From contig CM060731.1 in the NCBI GenBank assembly GCA_030704615.1, forward strand, positions 12,896,001-12,960,000: a stretch of 64,000 bases of DNA, given 5' to 3'. A program made the position numbers and the translations under genes. Of the stretch, positions 29,901 through 42,859 are shown piece by piece. The notes under the pieces are model-generated. The model had not been told where the DNA came from, made no database searches, and saw only the letters and a program-made list of their open reading frames with translations. This stretch comes from Takakia lepidozioides. Taxonomy: Eukaryota > Streptophyta > Takakiopsida > Takakiales > Takakiaceae. Position 1 is the stretch's first letter; every line of letters starts with the position of its first letter.

Positions 29901-32900
29901 CCTTGTGTATAATATCATGGTACATCTCTGGGATGCTTTTTGCTGGAAAGGGAATGGCCGCAAACACCAGCACATACAAGCACACCTACAGATCCAGTCA
30001 TTACACCTGTGAGAGAGAGAAGAAAAAAATAACATCCACGAAGAGGCCATGTGATAAAGAGCATCCAGAAAACCCTAGCCTGATGGGGGGAGAGAGAGAG
30101 GGGCAATGGGCAGGGGGCTGGGGAGAGGATGTAAGGGAAAGATAGACAAGAAAGAATGGAGGATGACAGTAGGGGAAAATTTACTTCAGTGCACACATAT
30201 CAAACATATCAAAACAGGGGCAGAGGGAGGGACGCATACTCCAAGTGCCCAGATATCCACAGGGCGGCCCTGGTATGAACCCTCACTGCAGACCTCAGGT
30301 GCAAGAAAGGCAGGAGTGCCAGCGGTGGAGGTTATTGCATCTGACTGGCCCAACCATAGGAAACCGTGGGAATGTCAGGCAGGAGAGAGGGAAGGGGCAG
30401 GAAAGCAAGCCGAGCTCATGTTCCCATGTCATGTAGGTTGTTCCCGTTGTTACAAAGTTGGCAAGGGAAGACAAACAAATGCAAAAAATTGCAAATGATT
30501 GATTTAGAACTGGGCTGTCAGTTGGGAGGATGGGTTTCAGAGATCTTCTTTGCTGAAGTGATTATGATGTTTTGTTCAGTAGAACTAGTGGAAGTGAATT
30601 AAGATCCGCGTCTGAATTTTGGAAATAGCTCGAAAGAACACCCCTTTGACTTAACAGCAGAGGCACCTTCTCAAACATCTGGGAAACACCAAAATCGCTG
30701 ATCTTAATCTTTCCATCTGCTCCCTGCAGCAGGTTCTGGGGCTTGAGGTCTCTGTGCAAAATCTGCCGAATAGATGTCACTTCAGCCATCTGTCAGAGGG
30801 AATTGACATCTTAACAGTTTCAAGATATTTAATAAAAAAGTTGTAGCTTAATGCACAGGATCAAAAAAACGTTGATGGACAGCTCACGGGCAGACTTGAC
30901 CGCAGAGCAGCTTGACGTATGTCATGGAATGCTCATGATGAGGTCAGGGAGATGGACATGGAACATGAAGGAAACAAGGTAGCATGAACTTATTTATTAT
31001 CTGGCTGCCGCCGTGGAATATCCAAATTGTAGACCTTGTGGTAGTGGAGGTAGTCAAGGCCTTGGCAGATATCGCGGAAGTGCTGGCGGGCTGAGTGTTC
31101 AGGGATTGCAATCCATTGATCTGTGTGCCCCATGATAGGTCCTCCCTCAACATACTCCAGCACCAGGTAGAGCTTCTTCTGGTTTTCATCATCTATTACC
31201 TGTATTTCACGTGGTCACCAGACGTACTTAGATCCCAACCACTCTGAGAGCATAATTGCATCAGTTGCAGCTCATTCTCAGTAGATAGATGCACCAGTCC
31301 ATCTTGGGTCAACTCAAAACCAACCCAGAGCTTTTAAAATGGATTCAGTGTATTGAACTTGGGTCAGGGTCTCCATCCATTATCAACTCTGCACTGTGAT
31401 ATTGTCTTACAAATAATAAGCTTCCCATGTACAAATTAAGTGAATCAATGATTGTAGAAAGGGAAACACTTTAGAATCCCAGGAATCATGAGCTATTCCA
31501 GCTTTCTCCCAGATCTGCTTTGTTACATTCCACACATTAAACTTACACATGGCATTTCCAGCAGATTTGTTCCCATTGCACACACCAGTGGAAAATCTTT
31601 CAGCCTTAACTACCCAGGTTGGTTTTTTTGACATGAAGCAAAGCACAAGTTCCCTTCTTATCTCTCAGAGCATCATCAATCCTGCGACTATCTCTTAATT
31701 CTGCACTCAAGCAACCTTCTAACAAGACTATTTGCCATGCTATGGCAATCTTGGGTTCAATTTTAGTTGCCATGCTTACAAGTCATACACATATGCTGTA
31801 ATACGTCACCTCATGCAACGCAACAATGTTTGGGTGGTTTAGCTTCTTCAAGATGGCGATCTCACGCATGCAGTCCTGCCAAGCCCACAGTATGGAGACA
31901 AAAATTAGAGGCAAGCTTAGTTTATGTCAAAAAACCATTTCGAGTTTAACTCTTTCTTCAGTCACACAAGGTTACCTCGAGAAAGTTATTGTTGGTTTCA
32001 CCGGGGATCCAATGGGGCATAAGCCAATGGCGATCTACTATTTTGATTGCATAGAGCTTGCAGTCCTGTGCATTGAGGCACAGCTTGACCTGCAGCACCA
32101 CCCCTCCCCCCCCCCCCCAACACATGCCTTTCTATCATTTCCTCCTCATAATAATTGTCTTAGTTAGCTTCCTGAAATACACATCATGTCTCTACTCTAA
32201 AACATGAGGAGCGAGGAGATTTTCCTGGTCACAGAATGACTACAACAAACAGGCCAAGCACAACGCTCTTGTTCAATAATATCCTAGATCTACCGCTGGT
32301 CTCGGTATCTCTCTCGTTGACTTATGACAGAGGGTATGGAGTCTGACCTTTCCATACGTCCCATGGCCAAGCACCTTGATGACAATGTACTGGTTGACGT
32401 ATCTGCTCCCCACACCCCGCCATGTTCACCGTAAGTGATTGGAGATCCACGAGAGCAATCAGAGTGACGGAACTTCAATTCAGCTGGGCACTCCAAACTT
32501 TCGTGATAGGTCTACTTCTTAAAATTTGCAAACGGGCTCTCAATGTCATAGCTGATCCATGGTATATTCAAGATCTCCATGAACAATGAATTCATACTTA
32601 ATGCCGGCGGAGTCGGTACTCCGAAACAGTCGATGGCTTGTGTGTAGCTTGCGAGGGCTAGTGCCACGGAAGGGATCCGGGACCAGTTCTACCCGAGGGG
32701 TCTCCAGCCCTGCAAAATGCTCTGCCAAAATGGGGTCCTGAGCCATGCGTTCCTCTACTGTCACAGAGACTTTGGGCCTTTGCAGTTTTTGTCCGGTGCC
32801 CATCTGGGCTGCTCGGCTGGGCTCTGCCATAGCTGTGCTCCAACAACCCAGGTCCTCCTTCGCCGATCAAGATGCAAATGATTGCAGTATATTGGCTGCC

Positions 32901-32930
32901 TCTGTGGATCCAGGACACCTATACAATTAG
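26924..32930 (-). CDS. CaMKK/GRIK-type Ser/Thr kinase with C-terminal cyclic-nucleotide-binding domain
   Basis: Joined minus-strand exons, all frame-consistent: 31976-32089, 31810-31875, 31035-31199, 30667-30762, 30240-30344, 29899-29985, 29494-29544, 29080-29334, 28321-28456, 27885-27991, 27305-27468 and 26924-27248 (556 codons plus TAA), preceded by an exon ending at 32348 with the P-loop LGHGTYGK. Kinase motifs: YAIKIV lysine, [34 protein letters not shown], and GTPAFLAPE with DIWALGV. DFGVS plus GTPAF points to the CaMKK/LKB1/GRIK group, which activates AMPK/SnRK1. After the kinase comes a cyclic-nucleotide-binding fold: [34 protein letters not shown] and RRNASI, keeping the Glu and Arg that contact the nucleotide. 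The N-terminus (about 32400-32930) is unresolved: a likely exon lies at 32546-32830, but the frame slips one base near 32395. Confidence 0.85.
28620..28820. repeat. GA/GAAA microsatellites within a kinase intron
   Basis: GAAAGAAAGAAAG near 28650 and (GA)n followed by GAAAGAAAGAAAG near 28786-28815, about 150 bp apart within the intron between exons ending at 28456 and 29080. Both are followed by TTTATAAT/TTTATATT text, suggesting a local duplication. Confidence 0.6.
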
Positions 32931-33049
32931 ATTCGCAATACTCCCTAAAGAAACTCTTTTTCAATAGTATCTTTGAATGAAACAACATGAGTGTTCGGAA
33001 AACATCGTACCAGTTTACTTGCTTATGAAAAAGCAATGAGCGAGCCATC

Positions 33050-36000
33050 TTCTACCACAGAATCCAGCAGCCTTTGCTCCTCCAGCGCCAACTCGTCATT
33101 CAAACCGCCATGGCAGCCGTCTAATCAGAACAGCCTTCACGGTCGGTTGGGCAAGGAATGTTTATCACATCCCTCTTTTGCTGGACTTTATAGCAAGGGC
33201 GATGTTCAGACTGACAGACCAATCGAAACCCTAGCTTAGAGTACTACTCCCAAATTGCTCATGCACAAACGAGCTTCTATATCATCTGTTCCAAGTATAC
33301 ACTCTACATACACTACAGTACTTAACTCTCTCGACATGTGAGTCTCAACTGTTTCGAAGGTTTTGGGCTGTGACAATACCATTCCTTGAAGAGATTTCGG
33401 CCTTGAGGAGTAGTCCATCTCTTACAATTTCCCACTGAAAATGCTGCCTAAGAACTCCCGTGAGGACATCAGACATGTGCCAGGAGAAAGAGAAGGAAAG
33501 GGAAGGCAACTGTGTTTCACAACTAACGGTATTGCATGGGTAACGGTCAGGTTTACAGTTCACAGGACCTATTTCATACATCCACCATGTTATGTTCTTC
33601 ATACAATGTAGTGGCTCCCAGGCGTGTGTAGTAAGACGAACCTATAATTCTAGCGACGACTGAAGGTTGGAAGCCAGTTTAGCGTAGAGCAGGAATAGGG
33701 TGCCATCGTCATCTTCGCCATGTCATCATCACCATGTTTCGTCGTCAAATGTTTTATATCTGCCCGGACTGCCCAAAAGTAATTGTCTCGGAAGGGATTG
33801 CCCCGCGTGCTCGAGCGCGGAGGGGTTTCACACGCCGATTGCGGGTGGATACGTTTGCAGATTATGAGTTACACCGGAGGAGCTCTCACAGCTGGAATTT
33901 GCATCATGGTGGGTCAACCGCAATAGCAAGGTGTGGCTTTTTCTTAACACGATGGGGTGAAATGGAAGTCCCTAGGATTGTAGCACCTATGTTATGGAGA
34001 GTAGGCCCATGTCAGCAAAAACAAACCAGCGCTACCACATGAGCGGCAGTGGGGCATGGGAACAATCGCTAGGAAGCAAAAATGAATGAACCGGATGAGG
34101 GCCACGGCGAGAAAGAGCAGATCGCGACAAAGCAGTTCCCTAACATTTCGGATTTTCAGGCAATAGTCCCTGGAAATCCTACTTTCACGGAAAGGCTCCA
34201 CATAAGCACCACGTCATATGGCCTTCTCGTTGTCGTTCCTCCCGTGTGGTAGCTGAGGGTGTCAGAGCCATCAGCCAATCAGCAGGCCTTCAGTAGGTTG
34301 CGGGGACTTCCACTGCCGCTCGTGTGGTAAGGCCCTTAGTCTACGATGTGAAGAAGTCTGTCCATCCTGCAAATGTGGGCTCTTGGCTCCTGTCAGACGT
34401 ACTGTCATTTGGTATTCTTCCTTCCTAATGTTTACAACGTTCTTGGGAGAGTCAGCTTGGTCTTAGCAGGCCGTGTTTCAATCTCTGCCTGCTCAGCTGC
34501 ACCGTGTTGGTTCTCATATATATGTGGCTACATCTTCTGTCGCTAAGGTTTTTTTTCTGAATGGGTACTAAGCTTAGAACTTAAAGATGACACAAGACAG
34601 GAGTGACTGCGGCACGGTTTCCTACTGTGGTGGTGGTGGTGGTCACATTGTAGCCCATGGTGTGGTTGTTATCCTTGAGTGCAGGTTGTGGCTTCAGAAA
34701 ATTCGGTGAGTGGCAACAGTTGTTGATAGTGGTGTATAGACTTCATGTATACCCTCCCTGCCATCAGATGCTTTGCAGATGATTTGGTTTAAGGTGGAGG
34801 CATTCGTGCATGAATGAATGAATCATGCTACACTAGCAGAGCTGCACTCTTCTTTTCTGTTCAATGTGACTTTCAGGTCTCCTCAGCCTGGCCAGATGAA
34901 CTACCGGGGAGGGGGAAATGGGTAGGGGGGCATTGATGGTTAAGTCGTGGACAAGTAAGTCCGCCAACTGCGGGGCAGTGGATCTGCCTGATTGGGTGCG
35001 GCTGGTGGCCAATCAAGGGAGGCCTGTGGATTGTTTTGACTCGGCCCTTGTGGGTATTAACAGAGACCAGGACCCTGCAAAGGAATGCATGAGGTGCTCA
35101 CCATCGGACTTTCCTGCATGGTTCCTCAAGCAGCCAGACCGAACATCCAATTTGTGTGTGAGCAGTTTGCTGCTGTCTTGCCTAACTGACCTTTTTACAA
35201 AATTCACATATACATCAAAACGGGAATGTGGAGGCTGGAAAAGTAAAGGACTCTGCACTTGCTCCTCGCCCTTGAATACCTAGGGGTATGCTTCTCCACT
35301 GACCGGAGAGAGCACTGTGCCATTGAAAAGCCAGTGTGGGCCATTGGCCCTATTCACAGAATAATGGATACATGATGACACCACCAAGTTCAGCTGGAAG
35401 GGGCCAGGTTGTCTTTTTCTTGGCTGAACTGAGAAGTATCCAGAGAGCACAAGGTTTTGAGTTGTGGGCTAGTATCTCAAGATTGTGCTCCTCTCCAGGT
35501 GACTTTCGGTTGCAACTCTGCTTGTGGGATGGCATTTGTGGACTTGAGCTGCATCGAAAGAGACATTATACCATGCCATGCTGGAAAGCCTTTCCTCATC
35601 TAAGTCTCTGGCAGCAGCTGCAAGCTCGAGCAATACTCCATTGTACTCACGACATTGTGTGGCCTCGTTGTAAATGTGATGTGTAGCTTGGGAAGGGGAG
35701 CGCACAAGGATTTAGGCTAGGGATAGAGTGTGGGTCCAGATTCATCCGAGAGGGCCGGACTTCAAGCTCCAGATTACCTATGATTCCCTGTGGATCAATA
35801 GCTACAAGAAACCTGCATGGGTAGATGGTCAACTAAAGGCAGCAGCTGTAGCAGCACAGTATGAACTTGATGCTGCCAAGAGTGGTTCAAACGCAGCCAA
35901 TAGGTCGTCTATGGATGTGGCAGGGTTTCCACCGTCGTTACTTGCATTCAGATCCGTGCGCAATAATCCCATATCGTGTATGATGGCAAGGGCTCATCAA

Positions 36001-36740
36001 ATAGCGAAAGAAACGAAGGGGCAAGAAGCTCAGAAATGGGAATTGGCTTTGCGGGAGTAGCAGCTGAAGGTGTTGATGGAAGTGTTTCTGTTTCCAAAGC
36101 ATCAACAAGGTCCATAGAGTTGCATGAGACTCCACCCTGTACCACATTCATAGAACAGATAATGCGACAACAGTCATAGAGTTCATCGCCCCCATAGTAA
36201 CTTTATAAGTCTAATACACACTGGCCACACTGACAAATAATAACACTACTCTATGCTTTTGTTGAATTACAGGATGCGGGACAGGGCCTAATAGAACAGC
36301 TCTTTGTCAATCAATGGAAGCTACCATGGGAAACGCATGATGGATACAGATTGTAGGAAGTTCACATAATATTCGCTACATGGTTAGAGGAACAAAGCAT
36401 TGTCAATGTCAATGTCAATGTCCATGGCCTGGGTGCCCAGAAATCTGGTCCTTTTTTCGAAAGGATGTCTATATCCGCTGGAATAGATGGATTGATTTCT
36501 CCAAAGCACATTGTGGCGTAAGGCTTTCAACTCGGCATCCGGAGTTTCTCTAAGTAGTGTTAATTAAAGGTCTGTACCAGAGGGATGTCGGTCACACACT
36601 CGGATTGATATACAAGCCCTCTCCAATTCAAAATTCTGGTTGGATTCGTACAAGGATTTGATTTAACTGGAAAAATGTCGAACAAAAGGACACCAAGAAT
36701 CCTGACAGAACCACCCTAGTGAACAGCTTAATACAAACAC
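33050..36740. other. Spacer with no supported gene
   Basis: Many short competing open frames, none recognised. The stretch 35728-36060 (+) is open for 110 codons with a protein-like Ala-rich middle (LKAAAVAAQYELDAAKSG) but has no family match by eye. A 121-codon frame at 34918-35283 (+) is also unassigned. Promoter sequence for the kinase gene should lie near 33000-33300, but no clear element was identified. Confidence 0.35.
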
Positions 36741-37130
36741 TACCGGCCCAGACCCGAGGTGCTGACCTGAATGGGAGATCCTGTGTTGAGAACTCTTTGC
36801 CCACGTACAAGCCCGTCGGTGGTCTCCATAGCAATTGTGCGCACGGTGCTCTCTCCCAAATGCTGGGCTACCTCAAGCACAACTCTGATGTTGTCGTCCT
36901 GGACCTCTGGAGCAGCCAGAATAGGGGGAAGGGAAGACCCTTACCAAATTCAAGTCCACCACTGCTCCAATCACAGTGGAAATCTGTCCAATGCTCCCCA
37001 CGCCCGTGAACTCAGCAGAGGTGCGCTCAGTTAACAGCCCAGCTGAGGCTCCTCGCAGCGCCCTTCCCTGTTGCCCCGCTAGAATACGTGGCGCCTCTGC
37101 ATTCGGCATCTGATTGAATGAACAGATTTC
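36740..37130 (-). pseudogene. Mitochondrial ATP synthase beta-subunit fragment (pseudogene)
   Basis: The minus strand encodes the N-terminal part of an F1-ATPase beta subunit: a presequence-like Arg/Ala/Gly segment (GRALRGASAG), then FTGVGSIGQ and VIGAVVDLNLV. After a frame break near 36955 it continues [31 protein letters not shown] and [15 protein letters not shown]. It stops resembling the protein after about 36745, so only roughly the first quarter of the mature subunit is present. There is no intron within the copy, and the frame break plus truncation mark it as a pseudogene, perhaps from a reverse-transcribed message. The presequence-like start indicates descent from the nuclear gene, not from organelle DNA. 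Confidence 0.8.
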
Positions 37131-37159
37131 ATCTTGAACAGGGTTCATCTGCAGCATTC

Positions 37160-37892
37160 GGATTTTTTATCACGAAGAAGAACGATGGGAGGTGTGAAGA
37201 GCAGAGGAAGACGGCACGGAGTTCTGGGTATGGTGGAGTAGCTTGGCACTTGTCTTTTGTGATTCCACGCAAGATGAGCGCCAATCTCACAGCGATTTTC
37301 CGTATCGCGTGATTTGCAAGCAAGTGAGTTAGAGGTTTCTTGAGTCTTTGATGTTTTGTTCGTTTTTGTGAATGATCGGAGTGGTTTATGTGAGTGAGGC
37401 GAACCCCTCGTCGATGGGTCTGTGTCTTTCTATGGACTAGCAGGTGGGTATGCCAAGAAAGGCTGCTTTGATGTTGATTGCGTGCAAACCCAACTCATTT
37501 CGTTCAGCTGACTGGTTGTTTGATTTTGTAGCATTCCACTCCATCACAGCCACGGGGTGACAAGCTATTGAGGTGAATGAGCGCATCCTGCGAGCCATTG
37601 AAGCGAATGGCTCGGGCAATTTGGGATGGAGGAGTGGATGTGCCTTAGGTTGATGTCAGGCCATCAGGTGAAGAGCTATGGGAGATTTGCTACAGCACCG
37701 ATATCCATGACAACGTTTGCGATATAGCACGCACCCGATTGCCTGGAACCAGTGGCTGAATTTGACCATTATGCTGATGCGTTTGTCCTGAATGTATCGG
37801 GAATTGACCTTTTCACAAACACTCTGGATGGAGGTGCATACGAAGAACAGATCCTTGCCATGTTGAGCCTCGGAGATATGTAGAAAAGGAAG
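37160..37892. other. 5' flank of the ubiquitin protease gene
   Basis: No coding feature supported. It may include the promoter and leader of the UBP27-like gene that begins at 37893. Confidence 0.4.
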
Positions 37893-40800
37893 ATGGTGGC
37901 CACACATCGTTCTGATGTAGTGCGGTCACTAGGCCTTGTCTCCCGGATGGGCCGACGCCTGGTTGCAATCCCACTACCCTGGAAAGCGCTTTGCAGTCAA
38001 GGAGGTGGGAAAGGGCTCGCTATGTTGGCTACCCTGTTAGGAGCAGGGAGTATGGGAGTTCTTTTAGTTCTACGCTGCTCATCAGGGGAGAGGAACCTAG
38101 AAAAACTCTTCTCATCGGACCAACGGAGAAGCCGGGATACTGTGGACCAGCAGGAGCTCACTGTCCCTGGTTTGCAAAACGCCGGCAACAATTGCTTTCT
38201 CAACGTTGTTCTTCAGGTAAATAGGTGGGGCATACCACAAAAAAACTCTGAAGGACTTCAAAGAGAATTGTCAGAAAATACCAGTTCTACTTCCTGGTTT
38301 TGTAATGCCTTGCTCTTGGCTTTGATAGCACTGTTGTGCACTGGCTTTGTATTCTCCCACTAGGTTAAGAGAGAATTTATCAGCAGACAACAACAGTTGA
38401 CTCATGGATGTGTGCTGTTTTTCATGTGACCTTTCAAGAATGTGCTTTGGATCCTCTTATGTTTTGAATGGATGCTTGCAGGCGCTAGCCAGTTCCGACG
38501 TGATGGTGGCCTTCATGGAGGAGTGCACGCATGGAAAAAGAAGCCCTAATCTGCAAGCACAATCGGCGACGATGCCGCTTGCAGTGGCTGTCTCTTCACT
38601 TCTTAAAGGTAGAAGAGAATATTCTTCTCTTTTATGAATGAGTATCCAACTGTCACATACGCAAAACCTCTTCTATGTTGGTCCTGCCAAAACACACATG
38701 CAGTTGATTTTGTGGAGCCTGCATATCCATTCAATTGACTATTAGTGATGGAAGCACGGGGATATGCAGAGTTGGCGCAAGGATGTTGTACACAGCGCAT
38801 TGTAAGCCCACTCCGCGTGATGCGTGCACTTCGTCGTTATGTTCATCATTTTGACCTTGCCGCGCAGCAGGTATTTCACAAGTTGATCCTTCATTGAATG
38901 TATCCTTGCTCCGTACAGGACTAAGATTACCGAAATCCCACTTGAAAACCCTAGTTTGGAGTCTTGGGTCCTCTGGTTGCTCTGTGGTGATAAAGACAAT
39001 TCCCGTTATGCAAAGCTGCAAGAGATTGTATTGTGTGGGCTTGTGTACTCGTGGTGACTGTGTTTTTGGAACGCTTATGGTCAAGTTGATATGGGCTGTT
39101 CTTGGAATACTTAAGATGGAAAAGATAACCTCAGGACCTTACAAGCGGTACAACAGGATGCAGCAGAGGCACTTGCACATCTGGCAGCAGGCTTACAAGA
39201 AGAGAGGAACAATTACTTGCAATTGCACAGACCCATTTTGCAGTCTTTTGCCACTGTACTAGGCGAAAGCTCATTGTCGCCACACCTTCTGCAGTCGTGG
39301 CTCCGTTGGCCCTTGGAGGGCACCTTGGGCAGCTTGATGACCTGCCAGCGCTGTGCATTTCAGGTGAGTGTTGTCTGACGTTAAGTATTTCTGATCCATC
39401 CTTCTTTACTTCTTTTCGGAGTGTGCCATTCAGGCATAAGCTGATAGAGCATTCATCAAAGTGCATTCATAGTCGGGATGTGTGCAGTCAGTTAAGAACT
39501 TGCGCCAGCGTTCACCAATAAAATAAGCTGTGACCAGTTTCCTTGAACTTTGGCTGTAAGCAAATCCAGGGCATATTCCCTGGAGGATATATTGACCCTT
39601 GTAGAGTCACTAGTGGTGTAAACATACCCGCATACGTTCATCTAGTTGAGTGTATGACAAGAGGAGAAAGCATACCTTGTAAAGCTTCATTTGGTGGTCA
39701 CATCACAGCACAGCATCTGCTGCTATGAAGGACCTCAGTAGATACCTCCCGTTATGAAATTGACTCGAAATTGTGTGTAGAAGTATCCCCATCTGTTGCT
39801 TCTATGGCCCTGTTTGAAGATGGAATCATGACCCTGATTTACCTGTGTTAACAAGCTATTAGCTGTAAATGAGGTCTGGATCTCGGGGGGATCTTGAACT
39901 TGTACTAAGTCGTGCATGTCGCGTGACCTGCAGTTTTCTACGCAATTCCAGTTTTTTAACGACATTCCATTATCACTTATGCAGCAGGCTGATGGTCACA
40001 TTGTAAGTTTCTTTGTGCAAGCTTTTGTCAGTCACTATTTTTGTGTTGAATTGGACTTCCTGGATTTTCCGAGTACCATGTTCATTGTGGCCATGTGCAT
40101 GAACAGATTGAAGCATGCACACTGGAGGATTGTCTGGACCAGTTCACAGCGCCTGAATGGGTGACGAGTGTTAAGTGCAGTCGTTGTGCACACATGGCAG
40201 CTGGCCATTCACTTCGCACTAAGATAAGCATCAACAAGGTGCTAGCCACTCAAAGCCTGGCACGTACAAAAGTCATTGAGGTACATCTATTGGAATTGCA
40301 GTTGCTTCCTGTCTGGATTTTGGTCATTGATTACTAGGGGCACTATGCCTAGTAGTTTCTGAGTGAATGGACCCAATCCCCAGAAGCAAGAGTTTAAAGA
40401 GCCTAGGTACTTCATGGTAACATCTTTTCTGAAAAAACGATGACTAGTTGTAACTGAAGGCAAGGACCTCCTCTATTGTCATTTTGCAGGCATGGTTGTA
40501 TGTTGATTGCTCCAAGGCTTATTTACTGTCACTGGATCACCTTAACACAAAAATGACAGTGCCTGTGTTGCCTCATGTTGTGTCTCACAGCTGAACAACT
40601 TTTTGCAGGGAGTGCTGAAGATAATAGACAAGTGTAGCTGTGATGACGACTGTGTCTGTGAAACCTTAACTGTGGAGCAAGGTGGTGTGTGGGCACCTGT
40701 TCACACCAATGCATCCAGGCGCCTTCAGATTGGCCGCTCTCCTGAGGTGCTTAATCTTTGGACTTTGGTCTTGCTATCTTAAAATAGCTAAGTGTGCTCG

Positions 40801-42855
40801 GTGACATTTCATCAGAACTCATTGATGCAAACACCTGACTTGCATGGAGGTCACAAATTTGCGTTTGTTAGGTATTCTCAAAGGTTGTTGTGCCTGGTCA
40901 TGTCAGGTTCTCTGTCTTCAGATCCAGCGGGCGGTGATGAGTGGTGCTGGTGAATTGAAGAAACTTACGGTAGGCACCTGGACCAAATTGGGTTTGCTTT
41001 GGTTTGGAGAATGGTAAAAGACTGCTTCTTTTTGTCTGTTTCTAAGCTCTTTCGACTTTGCAGGGATGTTATAGAGTTTCTTTCTTTCTTTCTGTGTGTT
41101 CAACTACACTACTGGAACTTTCTTCCGTCATGCCTTCTGGTGCTCATGTTGGGGGAAGATTGGCTCCACCCATGTGCAGAACCATTTGTCTTAATGTTAT
41201 TCTTAAACTACAAGAATGTCAATGGGTTTGAAAGTACTAGAGTTCACTGACCTTCAGGTACACTTTCTTTTGCCGGCGTTCATCTCCTTCAGTTAGGTGA
41301 GTAGTTTTAAGCTCTTTCTATCCGCATGATGATTTGTGGATGGCATATGTTGGCTGGACAATGTCAGGGGCATGTGTCAATTCCAGTAGTGCTCAACTTG
41401 TTCCCTTATACAGTCGCTGCTCAGGAAGTGCTTGGGAAAAGTACGGACACTCGAGCTGATAGGCATGATGACCCCTTACTCCAAATGGTTGGACAACGGG
41501 GAACATTGTCTCATATCAGAAAATTGCAACAAACTGGGTATCCAAACCCACTGTTCTGTTCAGACCTGGTCTGTAAGGGAGGTGGACAACTGAGGCAGCA
41601 GGAAGTAGAGAATGTGAAAGCTATTTCTGTTGCATCCAACAAAGCGGCAGGGGGGGCTGAGGAGAGGCAGTCCAGTTTTGTCGGTGGAGAGGAGAGTGGC
41701 CCTCATGATAGAGACGAACTCTGTAGTTTTGAAGAAGGTGCTGTCAGCAGTTCTCTCAATAATGTGGATGGTGACGCAACCATGGAAGATAAGGTGGTGA
41801 GAGCAATTCATCCGCTGTACTAGTCTTGATCAGCTACACTCCACCTAGGGAAGTAGTGGAAAATGTATGGAACATCCTATGTTGAAAAATGTATTGCTTA
41901 CCTTGCTCACACTTGCAGTGTCATACTGTCCTTACAAACAAAGCACCTAAAATCGGGTGTTTCTCCATACAGATCTTTCTTCAGCATGCTAGTCCAGCCG
42001 GACCCTCTATTGCTATAAGTGGAGCTTCGGAACCTACTTGTGCTGCTCTCACAGAGCCAGGTACTTATCAGATGACACCTAAATTCCTGCATCTACTTCT
42101 TGCTAAAAGAAAAACAAGATTTATTGCATGGATTTGTGCAAATTGCAGGAGCTAAATGTCCGACATCTTTGTCTACTGCAGCCGTACACAAGCACTTTGG
42201 TTCTGGAGTCCTTCCATTGCAGGGACCTATGAGCCTAGCTTCCCATGCAACAACTGGAAGTGGATGCACGAATGGGACCAATGTGGTGAGACCACACCAT
42301 GATGCTAGGAAGTTGCTCTATGAGCTACTGTCTGTGGTGGTCCACCACGGGAGCTCCCAGAGTGGACATTACACTGTTTATCGTAAAATGAAGCTCCCGA
42401 AGCCTGGCAGTCAAGGGCTGATGTCAGGATGCTCTATGAGTTTTGCAAATACTTCGTCAAACAAGATACCTATAGGAGATGTGGAAGACGCTTCTTTGAA
42501 GGTGGATCAGCAACATGATGGTTGGGAATTGACAATGGATGGCACCAAAGCACAAGAATACGCAAGCAAGCTTGATTGTAGCTTATATAGTAGAGGCAAC
42601 CACAATGCGAACCTTGGGGGTGACAGTATGCGTGGTATAGCAGCTGGGATAGTGGATATGGAGGGGTGTGCACATGCAGAGGATGTGAATAATGGGCGAG
42701 AAAGGAGTGAGCTTCTCGAGGCAGTAGACACCAAGGAGGATGACACTGAGGTTGTGTGGTTTAAAGTTTCGGACACATTTGTGATGCGAGTGGTGGAGGA
42801 GGAAGTGCAAACTGCAAAGGCCAGTTTAGTCTTCTATGAGCGCTTGAAAGTGTAG
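37893..42855 (+). CDS. UBP27/USP30-like ubiquitin-specific protease with N-terminal membrane anchor
   Basis: A deubiquitinase of the USP (C19) family. Exons inferred: 37893-38216, 38482-38608, 38746-38870, 39157-39363, 39934-40002, 40107-40280, 40609-40746, 40922-40969, 41368-41793, 41973-42060 and 42149-42855, giving 810 codons plus TAG in continuous frame. Residues about 42-63 (LAMLATLLGAGSMGVLLVL) form one hydrophobic segment just before the Cys box VPGLQNAGNNCFLN. The following exon has QQDAAEAL. The His box is SSQSGHYTVYR, and the terminal VWFKVSD and LVFYER complete the fold. A Cys-rich KCSRC and CSCDDDCVC region interrupts the fingers. A single N-terminal anchor plus USP domain matches plant UBP27, a mitochondrial outer-membrane protein. 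The expected LCLHL segment before IQRAVMS was not found, so one exon edge near 40746-40922 may be misplaced. Confidence 0.85.
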
Positions 42856-42859
42856 TTGA

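Noticed and set aside
32991-33239. Plus-strand Ser-rich open frame of 82 codons near the kinase 5' end
   Set aside because: The antisense strand reads as acidic helical text (NDELALEEQRLLDSVVEDG), so the plus-strand frame is probably a shadow; neither could be joined to a gene.
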